In this document: positions 1 to 11,286 of the stretch, one piece after another | Layout of the letters: each line of letters begins with the position of its first letter | Position numbering within the stretch: position 1 is the stretch's first letter | DNA from: Eretmocerus hayati | Lineage: Eukaryota > Arthropoda > Insecta > Hymenoptera > Aphelinidae | Length of the DNA: 64,000 nt | Direction: 5' to 3' | Assembly (NCBI GenBank): GCA_029851415.1 | Contig: CM056742.1 | Coordinates: 111,292,246-111,356,245, forward strand | Notes under the pieces: model-generated | Told to the model about the DNA's origin: nothing | Database searches by the model: none | What the model saw: the letters and a program-made list of their open reading frames with translations, nothing else | Made by a program: the position numbers and the translations under genes

Positions 1-3000
1 GAATATACATGAGTCCGTATCAAAATAGAGGACTCTCCGCTCAAGCCTCTCGAGATCATGGTACAACCTCAATCTCGCCTGAGCTGTTGTGTAAGCCGCG
101 ATAACAACATTGGTGTTTGGTGCGGGATTGACGGCATCGTCTTTGAAACGCCAATTGACATACAGGGTTTCGTCATTTACAATCAGAATGTCACACACCT
201 CTTTTTCTGGAGCAACTACCAATTTCAACAAATCCTGCCGCGAGTTCACGACCTCTGTTTGTAGCAAGTTATCCCTCTGACCGAATTTCCCCCAGAAAGA
301 GTTCAAGGCCAGTTTCGCAACTGAACGGAGACCAGCGTTGAACTCGATCTTCTCTGGGTCTAAGCGGATACCTTCTGCGCGCTCATAATCTTCTATATAA
401 CGAGCCTTAGTCTCTTCATCTACGCACCATGATGGCCACCCACTAGCTTCTTGCTTAATTTTCAGGAATGTGTTGATGTATTCAACAAACAAACCCCCCT
501 CACCCGTGAGGGGGTCATAACATGTCATTTCATACTGCCATATTATGTGAATATCAACTATACGATACCCAAGTTCGACCGCTTTTCGGAGCTCATCGGC
601 TACCCAAGTTCCTTCAAAAATTCGTTCCTCCTCTTCGTTGTGATTACAATCACCTTGACGCATTTCCTCGCAGCATGACCGACAGAGAGGGAAAAGGAGC
701 CGACCGTGCATCTTCACGGGGAGAAGCGGTAAGAAAAGATCGCGAGGTGGCAGAACACGACACTTAACCAAACCCTCGACACGCTCCAGATTGTTGTAAT
801 CGCCACCCGTGAGAGCGTCAGACTCCTTCCCAACGTATATTCGCGGATGACCTATCGGAAATTTACCCGTCTTGCAGATGAAAGGGTACAAGGAGCATAT
901 GTCAAAGTAATAAATTTCTTCGTCATCATCAACATCATAATGCGTTACAATATTCTCGGTACGGCCACCAAAGAACGGGTCTCTGGGGTTGAGAGTGATT
1001 TTACTCATCAAAGGATGATTTTTTATGTACTTTCGGATCTCGCTGTCGTTCTTCTTGATATCGTCAAATTCACATTCCCACATTACCCGCACTGTGTAAC
1101 CCAAGTCTTCTATTCGTTTGATTTTGGCTTGGGTACTCTCGTAAGCCTCATCGAACGATCTGCCATGAGAGATTTTTTTGGTGCGATTGCCATTAAAACA
1201 CTTGGGGCAACCGTGGTAAAAGCATCCCTGGTACTCAAACACTGTACCCTTTGGATTGTTAGGATCGTCGTTAGGAAGATATCCATCCACAAGAAAACCC
1301 TCGGGTAACCTGAATTCCCTTGCGCGGCCTGCATGGATTATATCTCGATCCATCTCTCGCTCGCAGGTCACCAACCATTCTAGTGACTTTTGTGAATGTT
1401 TGTCACCTCTTCGGTAGCCACCCGCCGGAATTATTCCAATGGTGTCGGGCTTCAAATAATTCTTCCGATAAACGTGTGAACAAGCTGACGCGATAGTGAC
1501 GGCTGAAACAAACGGGTCCGTATCTCCAACTTTGAGGAAAATGTTGCGGAACTCTATGCAAGCCCGCCGCAAAATTTCGACATCCATTTCACAGTATTCT
1601 ACAATTTCTTTCGCGAAGTCGAAATAATAAGTGTCTTTAACAGAGTGATACCACTCAAAGAATTTCTCTCTTTCACTCGTAGACATCGTGTTCGGAGAAT
1701 AATATTTTGCTTTCGGGAGTTCCCCTGTATAGCCCTGGTTCCTGAGTGTATTAAATAGATGAGGGAAATATCCTTTTTTACTACTCTCCGGCAAACCGAA
1801 AGTTTTTGGCAATAAGCTCAACCTCATATGGAAGTAATTCAGACTATCGATGAATTTCGTATTTCCAACTTCTATACTGATGATATTCTGACCGTTTAGA
1901 ATGACGCTAGGTGATGGGTACTTTGGATTTGCGGTCAACTCCTTCAGAATAAATTGCCCGTCGTATCCACCAGCATTATGAGCAATGCAAATTATCTGCT
2001 TAAATGCTGTTCTTTTGCGAACGCACAGCTCAATCAGCTCGTTTATAGGATCTCTTTCAAATTTGAAATGTCTCGGCCCACATGTAGGACAATCAATATT
2101 CATATCATCACAGTTTATACAATCGGTACACACCTTATGCGCAATACACAGCGTGGGTACGTGTTCTTTGGTTTTTTTTTGACCTTTATATTTTTTGTCC
2201 TGACGCGTCTCAACATCGTAGAAAATATAACAATACTTCGGCGGTTTATCGCTCTCTGGTTTTTTTTTCAGCGGTTGCATGTAACATAAATCATTTGGCG
2301 AATGCCTCGTGTGGCAGCGATTGCAATAATTTATTCCGCACTCGTGTGCATGGTCGTAGCAGTTAACAGTCTTCAGACATACCTGACACATTCCCAGTAC
2401 CTCGCATAATTTTTTGTTCTTCTTCTTGTAACTACCGTCCTGCTTATGGTTTTCATAACATTTGCGACCATAAAATAACCTATGGCAATCGTCGCATTTG
2501 ATCATATCTACATTGTCACTCTCGCATACGGGCGTGACGAAACAACGCGAACAAACTTTCTCACAATTATGCTGATTCACCCGGGAATAACGAAAATTAC
2601 AATGTTCACAGAAGAACTTCGCATGAGTAATACCAGTCAAATTAAGAATGGTGTCGTAGTGATGACTCCGATGGTTATAAAGGAGGTTGATGGTACCGGA
2701 AGGAGCTTGGCGGAATTCCACGTAATCCGTACCGTCAAAGAATGCGGGCTCGCCACTCCCAATATTGAAAGCATCGAAAGCTCTGATGACTATCCCCTTC
2801 GTGACATAATATTCTTGGAATACTTGCAATTGAGAAACCCCACAGCCACCCGAAGGTACATCTACGCCCGCTTCACGACATAGACGCTGAGCTAACTCTT
2901 TTTGGAGTGGTCGTCGACCATCCCGAATGTCATTCCAAAATTTTACCGTTTCCGGTGTTTCTGTATTCGTTTTTGCTACGTGCGCCTCACCTACAACGAG

Positions 3001-3654
3001 AGCTCTCGGTAGACAAAGATCATCCTCATCATTGGAGATGGATACGCAAGGTTTTGCCCTCACCACGTCTATCGTCACAGGCTTTTTCTTTTTCTTACCC
3101 GCCCCTACAGCCATGTCAACATAAACCACGTTCAACGAAAAGGAATCGTCGAATGCGTGAATTTCGTTACTCTGAGCCATCTGATGGATTAGATTCCAAA
3201 GATCAACGTACGTAAAATTATCACGGCTACGTAAGGACATCCCACCGGGTCCACGGGAGAATTGGTCGCTTCGTATGGAAACGCTGATGAGGTCAAATTC
3301 ATTCGACATCAAAGAGATCAGATATGCGTGAATGTCTCGAATAGCCATTTCAAACCAAATCAAAGAATTGATGTTCACTCGAGGACGGTCTCTTACTCGG
3401 AATGAAAAGTGTCTTCCCTGAATTCGGAATCTAGCCACGTACCTAGGACCTAGATCTCTCATGGTAAATCTAACTCCGGGAGGCTGTATATCAAAATTAT
3501 CGCCGATTTCGCCATGACCATTCTCTGCTCCATCTATTTCAGACCCATCACTCTCGTCATCCCCGCTACTGCGCGATTCATTGCCATCATTATCTGTATT
3601 AGGATCATTTTCAACGGAATACTCGCCATCATCGCTATCACGCTCGCTAATTCT

Positions 3655-3728
<74 letters not shown>

Positions 3729-3954
3729 TGTCATCGTCGTTGTCGTCGTCGTCGTCATTCGAAACTATATTTTCATTAACATTATTATCACCGTTCACGC
3801 CAGAATTTTCGTTATATCGATCAGTCTCATCGGAAGACTCCATATCGATATCTTCGTTGTTCTGTGCGCCACTCCCTCCTCCGATTTGCAGAGGTGGTGC
3901 GTACATAATTACCGATGGACGTTGCTGCTGCTCCTCTTCTCGTCGCTCGGTCAT
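1..3954 (-). CDS. polB: Protein-primed family B DNA polymerase (Polinton/adintovirus type), 3' end outside window
   Basis: This is one open frame of 1318 codons with no stop before base 1, so the protein is intact as far as it can be seen. An in-frame stop at 4051-4053 has no ATG between it and 3954, which fixes the start. Residues about 66-98 are an Asp run encoded by a GAC/GAT microsatellite. Residues about 440-560 hold many Cys/His pairs, probably zinc-binding. The exonuclease motifs are YDVET (D580, E582), HNAGGYDG (D665) and YCEMD (D791). The polymerase motifs are A, FDICSLYP (D1018); B, KLALNSFWGKFG (K1214); and C, YFDTDS (D1312, D1314), at the window edge. Residues about 905-962, between the Exo III motif and motif A, carry GCFYHGCPKC and MWECEFD, which resemble a Vsr-type endonuclease. 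In this family the enzyme replicates linear DNA with a terminal protein. The thumb and C-terminus are not visible. The sequence is clearly different from the polB near 58-62 kb. Confidence 0.95.
3655..3760. repeat. ATC/GTC trinucleotide microsatellite inside polB
   Basis: A run of ATC units passes into GTC units. On the minus strand these are GAT and GAC, so both halves encode Asp and the tract makes the poly-Asp run in the polymerase N-terminus. The reading frame survives. Similar ATC runs at about 5637-5665 and 5777-5803 encode Asp runs in the neighbouring acidic gene. Confidence 0.9.
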
Positions 3955-4053
3955 CGTGGCAGGTGGTTGGAGTGCTGTAGAAAAAATCGGAGAGGGATAT
4001 TCTTCTGAGAAATGTTCTTTTTTTGATCGATAAAAATATCCGTAGCCGGATCA

Positions 4054-4227
4054 TTTATTGTCATCTGGCCACATCCACAGACATTCTCTCTCTCTTCTTC
4101 GTATCAAAAGGGACGGTGTTAAATATATATACAACCTATTCAACGGGGATTGGATTCTTAAGAACATCATATGTACATTATTCACACTAACTCAAATAGA
4201 AAAAAGATGAAAGTTATTGTATGAGGG
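4054..4227 (-). promoter_or_regulatory. Intergenic spacer with TATA-like box upstream of polB
   Basis: The spacer separates the stop of the acidic gene from the polB start, both on the minus strand. A TATATATATTTA stretch lies at 4120-4131, about 165 bases before the polB ATG, and could be its core promoter. An AATAAA on the minus strand near 4055 could serve as the polyadenylation signal of the upstream gene. Both readings are inferences from sequence pattern only. Confidence 0.35.
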
Positions 4228-5635
4228 CTATAACAGAGAGTTTGATGTATCTTTTATGAGATTCAGAACCCACATTATGTTAGGCTCTGTATTGAGTTCC
4301 GAATCAGGCCGCTCAGCTTGGTCGTGGAACCATCGTATCTCCAGAGCTCTCGCCGATAGCATGATTCTATCCACATGGATGTGAAAGAACTCATGATCGA
4401 TTGGCTGCGGGGGCGCCACCCCGTATGCGAGTCTCCGGCGAAGATCTTGATAGAAAAAAGAGGAAAAAGGATCCAGAGTTAGCCTTGATGGAATGGACAG
4501 ATGCAATCTGAGGGCTACTTTGGTAAGATGGATTTTTTTACTCACATTCATTGATCCTCCGGTCAATTGGGTGGTACGGGTTAAAGTACCGCTGAGGGTG
4601 TGCCATCTCGTGTTGGTGGCCGTTGGCTTCATAGAACGAAGTCAACAAGCCGAACTCCGATGACAGACCATTCAGGATTCTTTGATGAGCGATCCTATTG
4701 ACGGGATATGTGGGCTCCTCATAACCAGCATTGGTCAGCTCCTCGTTTATCCTGAACATCCCCATGTAAAAGTCCAGGGGAGCGAGCCGGCCTGTTGAAT
4801 ACCCATGCTGACGGTATTCTTGTACAGCGTACGTGGCATCAAAGTACGCTGTTAGATTCGGTTGCCAAGATCCAATCTCGGCTAGCTGCTGGATCGCAGC
4901 CTCCCATCCAATGGGTTCCCTCAAACTTCCGGGAGCGATGTTGTGGATCGCTGCGGCTGGAGGGCACGGGGGTATAACCCGGTTCTCATCTTCACTATCA
5001 TTGCTTTCATCCGAATCGGGAATGACGCCACAGATCTGTGGTCGAGCTTCGTCCTCGTCAGTGTCACTGACGACGATTGTATCATCCCGAGATATGATAT
5101 CTTCCATCCCTGTGAAACATAAAAAATAATATGGCCGTGAGAACTTTGCAAACTTTCAGAAAAGGCAGGTCGTCCAAGTGAGAGTTACTCACCATGATCG
5201 GTAGCATCATCATCATCATCATTGTTGCAAGGTGGTCTCCGAGCTGCCTCTTCTTCTTCTATAAGGGAGAAACAGAAGAGAGGAAGAGTAAATTAGCGAA
5301 TTACGAGCATAATCATATGTTAGGAATCCGCGAGGATATTTAAGAACAATCAAAAAGACCCTTACGCAAGCGCGCATATAACTCAGCCCACTCCCGCGGA
5401 CCCTGAGCTTCGTGAAACGATTCTTCGTCGTCTTCTTCTCCTCGAGCCTCGCCCGCATTTTGGATGATATCAGCGACCTCACGATCTGCCGCTTCATCGT
5501 CTAGATCTTCCAGCGCGTTAACGAGCCTACCGGGTGGAGCGTTCCGTACCGCAGCAGGCTCCTCCAGATCGGTGTCAGAGTTTTGGTCGATACCTGAGTC
5601 GTCGCTGCTAGCGACATCGACATCGACGTCAACCC

Positions 5636-5666
<31 letters not shown>

Positions 5667-8185
5667 TCCCTGATCCATCTCGTCACCCAACCTGTCTTGA
5701 TGCTGAGCCACAACGTTCTGCCCATTATCATCATTGTCATCGCCATCAACAGCTTCATGCTCGCTATCATTTCTGTGATCATCATCATCATCATCATCAT
5801 CATCGGAATCCACATCGGGTGATGGGGCGAAAAATCTATCTCGTGCTGGAAAAAAATCATAAGGAAGTTGAGTGGCTTGTATTAAACGAGCGAATGAAGA
5901 GAGCCCGAAAACTGTTTTATAGAACCATATGGGAATCGTTCAAAGCGAATCGAGCTCAAACGCGTGCGATTGACTTCAACACGAGCTATTCTCTCAAAGT
6001 TGATCTGAATATTTCCAACTGTTTGAATCAAAAATTTTACGTGAACAAATTCAGAAATGATTCGTGCAATTCGATTTCGAACGGGTGCAATTCATTTAGA
6101 CACCAAAATTTTTTCAAATTTGAACTTGACATTTCTCATGAAAAAAGAGAAATTCCACATGAGCAAATTCGGAATCGTGTTGAGCAATTCGAGCTCAACT
6201 GTGTGCAAATGACTTCATTACGAGATATTCTTTCAAATTTGATCTCAATATTTCCACTGTTCAAGTCAACATTTCACGTGAGCAAATTCAGATATGAGTC
6301 AAGCAATACAAGATCAAACGGATGCAATTGATTAAGACAAGGAAATTTTCCCAAATTTGATCTCAAAATTTTCCATGAAAAAAAGGGAATTCCACGTGAG
6401 CAAATTCGGAATCGTGTTGAGCAATCCGAGCTCAAGCGTTTGCAATGAATTTCGACACGAGATATTTTCTTAAATTTGATCTCAATATTTTCGCTGTTCA
6501 ATTCAAAATTTTACGTGAGCAAATTCAGATATGTTCCAAGCAATCCAAGATCAAACGGGTGCAATTAATTGAGACACCAAAATTTTTCCAAATTTAATCT
6601 CAACATTTCTCAAGAAAAAAATAGACATTCCACGTGAGCAAATTCAGAACCGTTCCGAGCAATTCGAGCTCAAGCGTTTGCAATGAATTTCGACACGAGA
6701 TATTTTCTCAAATTTGATCGGAATTTTTTCCACCGTTCGAGTCAAAATTTCACGTGAGCAAATTCAGATATGAGTCGAGCAATCCAAGATTAAACGGGTG
6801 CAATTGATTACGACAATAAATTTTTTCCAAATTTGATCTCAAAATTTTCCATGAAAAAAGTAAAATTTCTCGTGCGCAAATTCGGAAACAAGTTGAGCAA
6901 TTCAAGCTCAATCGCCTGCACTTATTTACGTCAAGATCAAAATGGCGCTCGGATTGGCGAAAATACATGCTGATCGAGCAAATTGAAACAATAACATTGA
7001 AAGAAGTTTCGATCGTGAGCGAATCAAATTCATCGAAGTACAAACGAAATTCTAATTAGACACTAAAATTCAATCGCGCAAATAGTTTCCACCACTAGCG
7101 AATAGATAAAGTCAGTCGGGTATGGAGGTCCTAATTTTCATCTCAGAAATCATGGCAAATCGAAGGAGCGCCTCAGAAACATCACGAGAACATTTCAATA
7201 CACCTCACTCTATAGAAATCGTTAATCTCTGAACAAAAAAATTTTGCAATAATTCGGCTGCAAAAATATGGAAAAAATTCACACCAATTACAGAGAGTCG
7301 CTATTCCATTTCGTGGACGGACCCTAAGGAAGCAACGGTGAGATTGGGCTAGGTGTGGTACTCAGAATGACCGACCTTGTATAAGACCTCGAATAGCAAT
7401 AAAAAAGGGTAAAAAGTTTGCTGAATGCGAAAAAAATGGAACGTTATGCAAAACTGTACCAGAAATTACACGTTTCAAGTATTATGATTATCAACTTGTT
7501 AAATTCACTGGATCACATACGTCATTCGTGAATGAGCCCTAAGGTACCAATGTCGGGCTTATGATCGGTGTGGTGCCACGACTCACAGTTTTTGCACAGA
7601 GCCCTCTTACGAATGAGAGTTCTAAAAAATATGCTGAAAATGAGAAAAAATTCGAGAATGCACTAACGCGCAACCCCATACATCACGTCTTGCGGTTCCA
7701 ATGATGGATGTCTTTTTTTCAAAATCACAAATTGAGCAGATCACTTCCTCACGCATCATATCAGTCACCGTAGACAATATCGCGATCACGCAAAATATGT
7801 ATAAAAATGCTATAGCGTACTTACCGAGTAGGTCCTCGTATTCTTCGATCACCTGTCTGACCGCGACCAGGCTCCGCATCCCGTGGTCCACGATAAATTC
7901 ACCAACAACCCTTGTGACATACTCAATTCCATACACTAGCCGAGGAGCAAGCCGGGCCATGCGGCGAAAACCGCATCTTGATAACAGAAACCGCAGCTCC
8001 CGCCTTAGAGCGCGTATGTCACACGCCCTCATTCGTGCACTCCGCCCCCGCTGGCTGCACCGTCGGTGCACCGCTTCACTATCATAACGGAGTGCACTCG
8101 CAAAACCAAATACGGCGGCACGCACCTCGCGAACCTCGCGGTCACGCTCTTCGCGCTCCTCGTGGTCCTCCCGATCGCGCTCCAT
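4228..8185 (-). CDS. Five-exon gene for an acidic protein of about 562 aa, function unknown
   Basis: I do not recognise this protein. My exon model, in transcript order, is 8185-7825, 5845-5366, 5258-5193, 5109-4546 and 4445-4228. Every junction is GT-AG with a good donor (GTAAGT, GTAAGG, GTGAGT, GTGAGT) and a pyrimidine-rich acceptor. All four introns are phase 1 and the frame stays open to a TAG at 4228. Exon 1 is Arg-rich and predicted helical. Exon 2 has long Asp runs. Exon 3 is 66 nt. Exon 4 begins with acidic Ser/Asp clusters, including TIVVSDTDEDE, which matches a SUMO-interacting motif followed by acidic residues. Exons 4-5 then look globular (YFDATYAVQEYRQHGYS; DHEFFHIHVDR). The start is uncertain: in-frame ATGs also lie at 8221 and 8344. 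Its place beside polB in the same orientation suggests it belongs to the same element, but it could be a host gene. Confidence 0.7.
5965..7045. repeat. 237-bp tandem repeat, about 4 copies, each of two related halves
   Basis: The motif GTGAGCAAATTC recurs at about 6041 (variant), 6278, 6515 and 6754, giving a period of about 237 bases. A related half-unit with CACGTGAGCAAATTCGGAA lies about 118 bases out of phase, so the unit is an old duplication that was then amplified. The array lies wholly inside the 1979-nt first intron of the acidic gene. ORFs read through it are by-products. Confidence 0.85.
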
Positions 8186-8644
8186 GATATGGAGTTGATG
8201 TCTCCACGGGAGCACTCGCATCACGACTGACCCCTCCGACAGCCCACGGGGATGCCCTGGACCAAAGACCTCGTGATTAGACAAGGGTGGGGTTATTCTA
8301 GAGCACGTGCGGCACTTGCCGATGGGTTGAAAATTCAAGATCATTCACATCGTTATATTTGTCAACGTAAAAATCTGATTTTATTACCCGCCCATGGAAA
8401 TACCAAAGTCGGAGGCCTTAAAAGGGTAATGAGCGGTTCACGCGCCATTTAAATCGCGAGCGAAAAAGTATATACTGATCTCGGCCTGATTGAAGTATTG
8501 TACTATACCTAACGCAGAGGTAAGAGATATAGGCCGGCGCGGCTTTTGAACCGATTGCGAAGCATCGTAGGGATCAGAGAAATGGAAAACAGATGTGTGG
8601 GAAGAATGCGAAGGAAAGTCACACGTGCACCGCAAGACTCGTGT

Positions 8645-8645
<1 letters not shown>
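8186..8645 (-). promoter_or_regulatory. Region upstream of the acidic gene, possible promoter
   Basis: No gene is visible. On the minus strand a TATATACTTTTT stretch near 8463-8475 and a TTTAAATGG near 8450 precede the first exon and could be core promoter elements. In-frame ATGs at 8221 and 8344 extend the first exon upward, so part of this stretch may be coding or 5' UTR. Confidence 0.25.

Positions 8646-8647
<2 letters not shown>

Positions 8648-8721
<74 letters not shown>
8648..8721. repeat. (CT)n microsatellite
   Basis: An almost pure CT dinucleotide run of more than 70 bases. The long Ser-Leu and Arg-Glu ORFs across it are translations of the repeat, not genes. Confidence 0.98.
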
Positions 8722-8727
<6 letters not shown>

Positions 8728-8770
8728 ACCGCGCGTGGCACTTGCTGCCGAAAACCGACAAAAATGCAAA

Positions 8771-8773
<3 letters not shown>

Positions 8774-8841
<68 letters not shown>

Positions 8842-8905
8842 TCACACACACACACACACCACAACACATACATGCACACATGCATACACATACACACACA
8901 CGTAT
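8774..8905. repeat. (CA)n microsatellite with degenerate tail
   Basis: A CA dinucleotide run of more than 80 bases followed by an interrupted CACA/CATA tail. It follows the CT run after about 50 bases of unique sequence. Confidence 0.98.
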
Positions 8906-8957
8906 GTAATAATAAACAATGTTATGTTTACATCACCCCACCATCACCTTGACCTTG

Positions 8958-9062
8958 TGACGTCACGATGTAAACAAACCGCTGGCCCACATCAGCTAAC
9001 CGCCAGACGGTCAATGACCCCGGCCCCTCCCCCACCAGACGCCCCCTCCCCCTATGACGTCA
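8958..9062. promoter_or_regulatory. Two perfect TGACGTCA palindromes 97 bp apart
   Basis: The ATF/CREB consensus octamer TGACGTCA occurs at 8958-8965 and 9055-9062, separated by a C-rich stretch. Two exact copies within about 100 bases are unlikely by chance and suggest a regulatory region or an element end. No adjacent ORF is convincing, so the target gene is unknown. Confidence 0.45.
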
Positions 9063-10259
9063 TTTGTTGTGTCTCGCTATACCAGCTCATATACTACTCA
9101 TAGAGATTCTGAAAACTGTCATGAAATAAAGTTCAGCCTTGAAAGAGCCAAGAGAGGATGGAGAATGTAGAGTTCTACCCCTATTCCCAAATCCAAGAGC
9201 AATGAGTCTGAATCAAAGATTCCCAAACTGGTGATCTCACCTGTGACACAAAGTCTCAGTAATATTCAAAATTCTCCGTCAGTTCTAATGGCAATGCCTC
9301 TCAGTCCAATCGTTCCTCAGAGCCAACAGGCTCAAACTCTTCTTGAATTCCAACCCACCCTGTTTTCAGTCATCTTGTCTAAAAATTGTTCAGTAAAAGG
9401 CGGTCGAAATTAGCACCAAAAAGACGAATATTCATTGAAAAAATTCCGCTTCCACGAACCATCGTATTCAAAATAAGGAAGACAAGAGCTTTATCTAAAG
9501 GCAACGGGAAAACCAGGCGCACCCAGGCGAGTAGAATGCTCAGAGACCATCCGGGAGGGATTTTGAGAACTATGAGGTCCTCGTCCCTCTTCAAATACAG
9601 GATACATGGTGGTGGACTACTGAGTCGAGACTGATTCGAATATTCTTTTGGGAACATTCATTTGAGTAACACTCCATTCTCTCTTCATAGAAGGACCATG
9701 GAATCTGCCAAAGAAAACTCCGAAGCTTACGAACTAGAATCACTTTAAAATCATTATGAACTTGATTCAACTCTCGAAATAGCAAAATGATGGCGCATGA
9801 TGGCGCAATGAAAATTTCATCTATCATGATTCGAAACGATGCAATAATGTGTAAAGTCAGCCAGACGGCGAGGAAAAGTGGGGAAAGTAAGTAATCGCCG
9901 AGAGTAGAGAGAAACGTTGATGTGCAAACGTGAGTCAGTCGGAATATCATAAAAATACGGAGTATCGCAATGAGGCGAACTAAAGGAGTGCAAATGCTCA
10001 ATGCGATACGTGAGCGCCTCGTCAAGAGCGTACTCAGCAAAAATCTTTGTCAAAGCTTAAAGCCAAGGTGGCGACGGGATATAATCAAACTCTTGAGCAT
10101 TGATTTTATTCATTGTTACGCGAAGATAGTACATATATCATTCGAGAAGACTATTCATAAGAACAGGCTACCCGCAAGGAACCGCCTTGGTTATTTTATA
10201 CGGGAGAGGAACTCCCACTCCTCCTCTAAATTGCAAGAGAGTGACGCGGGATAGTCAAA
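9063..10259. other. No gene seen
   Basis: There are overlapping minus-strand ORFs of 92-149 codons, one hydrophobic, but I see no domain, splice structure or codon pattern that makes any of them credible. The region could hold a decayed membrane-protein gene; I cannot support that. Confidence 0.5.
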
Positions 10260-11247
10260 ATGTCTCATACAGTTTATAAAATGAGCAAAGTGTAGAGGTA
10301 ACTTGAAATGTAAATATCATAAAATGTCCCCGGTCCTCACACGTGAGTCACGCGAAAATTTCATGATCTCCAAGTAAGGTACGAACATGTTAGATGGGAA
10401 TTTTCCCGGACCTCACCAGTGAGTCCGCGAGGATATTCAAAGATTGAAGTCGCAAGAGGGCCCTGCTAACATAAGAGGTAATGAAATACATATATATGAA
10501 GAGTATAAAAAACATGAATGTACATGGATATTGGCGAGAGTATCGTCATAATATTGGGAGAATATTGTATGAATAGTGTGAAAGTGTTTGAGGATTTCGA
10601 GTACTATCAGTAAGAAGTGTCATGAGAATTTTGAGGATTATTAGTTAAAAATATTGGGAGAGAATCGAAAATATCGTCTAAAAATAGAGTGAGAGGATTG
10701 AAAAATGTCGCAAGGAAACATTGTCAATTTATCGGAAAATATTGTACGGAAACATTGGGTGAGAATATTGTAGAATTATCGAGGAATATTGTGAAGGAAT
10801 ATGGTGAAAATATCGTGAATATTGGGTCAAGATATCGTTAGAAGATAGGAGAATATAAGTAGGATATTGCACGAGATTGTTTACAAGTATCGTAGAATCC
10901 ACGAAGATACTGTCGGGACATTGAGAATATGACGTAGGAATTCCTAGAGATATCAAACAACATAAAATCAAAGTTACACTGTTCCAGTATTTTACAGATC
11001 TTGGAGGATGATATTGGTCAAAAAACACACGAAACTGAGGCCAATTAAAGTACTTGAAACTCGGAACGATTAGAATGGATCAGAAAACGATAACGAACGC
11101 GAGAGGAATTGCTATATTACACGATGACAAGAGTTTGAAGGAAGTATAAAAGTAAACCTATGTGAAAATAACTTATGTAAAACATCATACACACAAAAGA
11201 CGAAGGATTTGTTGAGGACGACAAGAGTCCCAACTTCACACGTGTAA
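10260..11247. repeat. AT-rich degenerate short-motif repeats
   Basis: From about 10500 to 10950 the sequence is a loose iteration of motifs such as GAATATTGT and AATATCG. Around 10330-10440 a CTCACNCGTGAGTC-like motif occurs twice. No gene is visible. Confidence 0.5.
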
Positions 11248-11286
11248 CGACATAGGTGATTGCACTTTGAGCAATCACCTATGTCG
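11248..11286. other. Perfect 16-bp stem-loop with a 7-nt loop
   Basis: CGACATAGGTGATTGC at 11248-11263 is followed by the loop ACTTTGA and the exact reverse complement at 11271-11286. The stem has no mismatch, unlike the decayed foldbacks nearby. It is too short for a typical miRNA precursor. Confidence 0.85.

Noticed and set aside
847..1308. Plus-strand ORF of 153 codons
   Set aside because: It lies opposite the intact polymerase frame, whose motifs are clear.
3514..4033. Plus-strand ORFs rich in Ile, Val or Ser
   Set aside because: They are translations of the ATC/GTC microsatellite opposite the poly-Asp tract of the polymerase.
8509..9103. Long ORFs of Ser-Leu, His-Thr, Arg-Glu and Cys-Val repeats
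   Set aside because: They are read through CT and CA microsatellites.
9591..10040. Hydrophobic minus-strand ORF of 149 codons, possible receptor fragment
   Set aside because: No family motif, no splice context and no neighbouring exon; hydrophobicity alone is not evidence in AT-rich DNA.
11248..11286. The perfect hairpin as a miRNA gene or bacterial-type terminator
   Set aside because: The stem is too short for a miRNA precursor, and no T-run or bacterial gene context is present.
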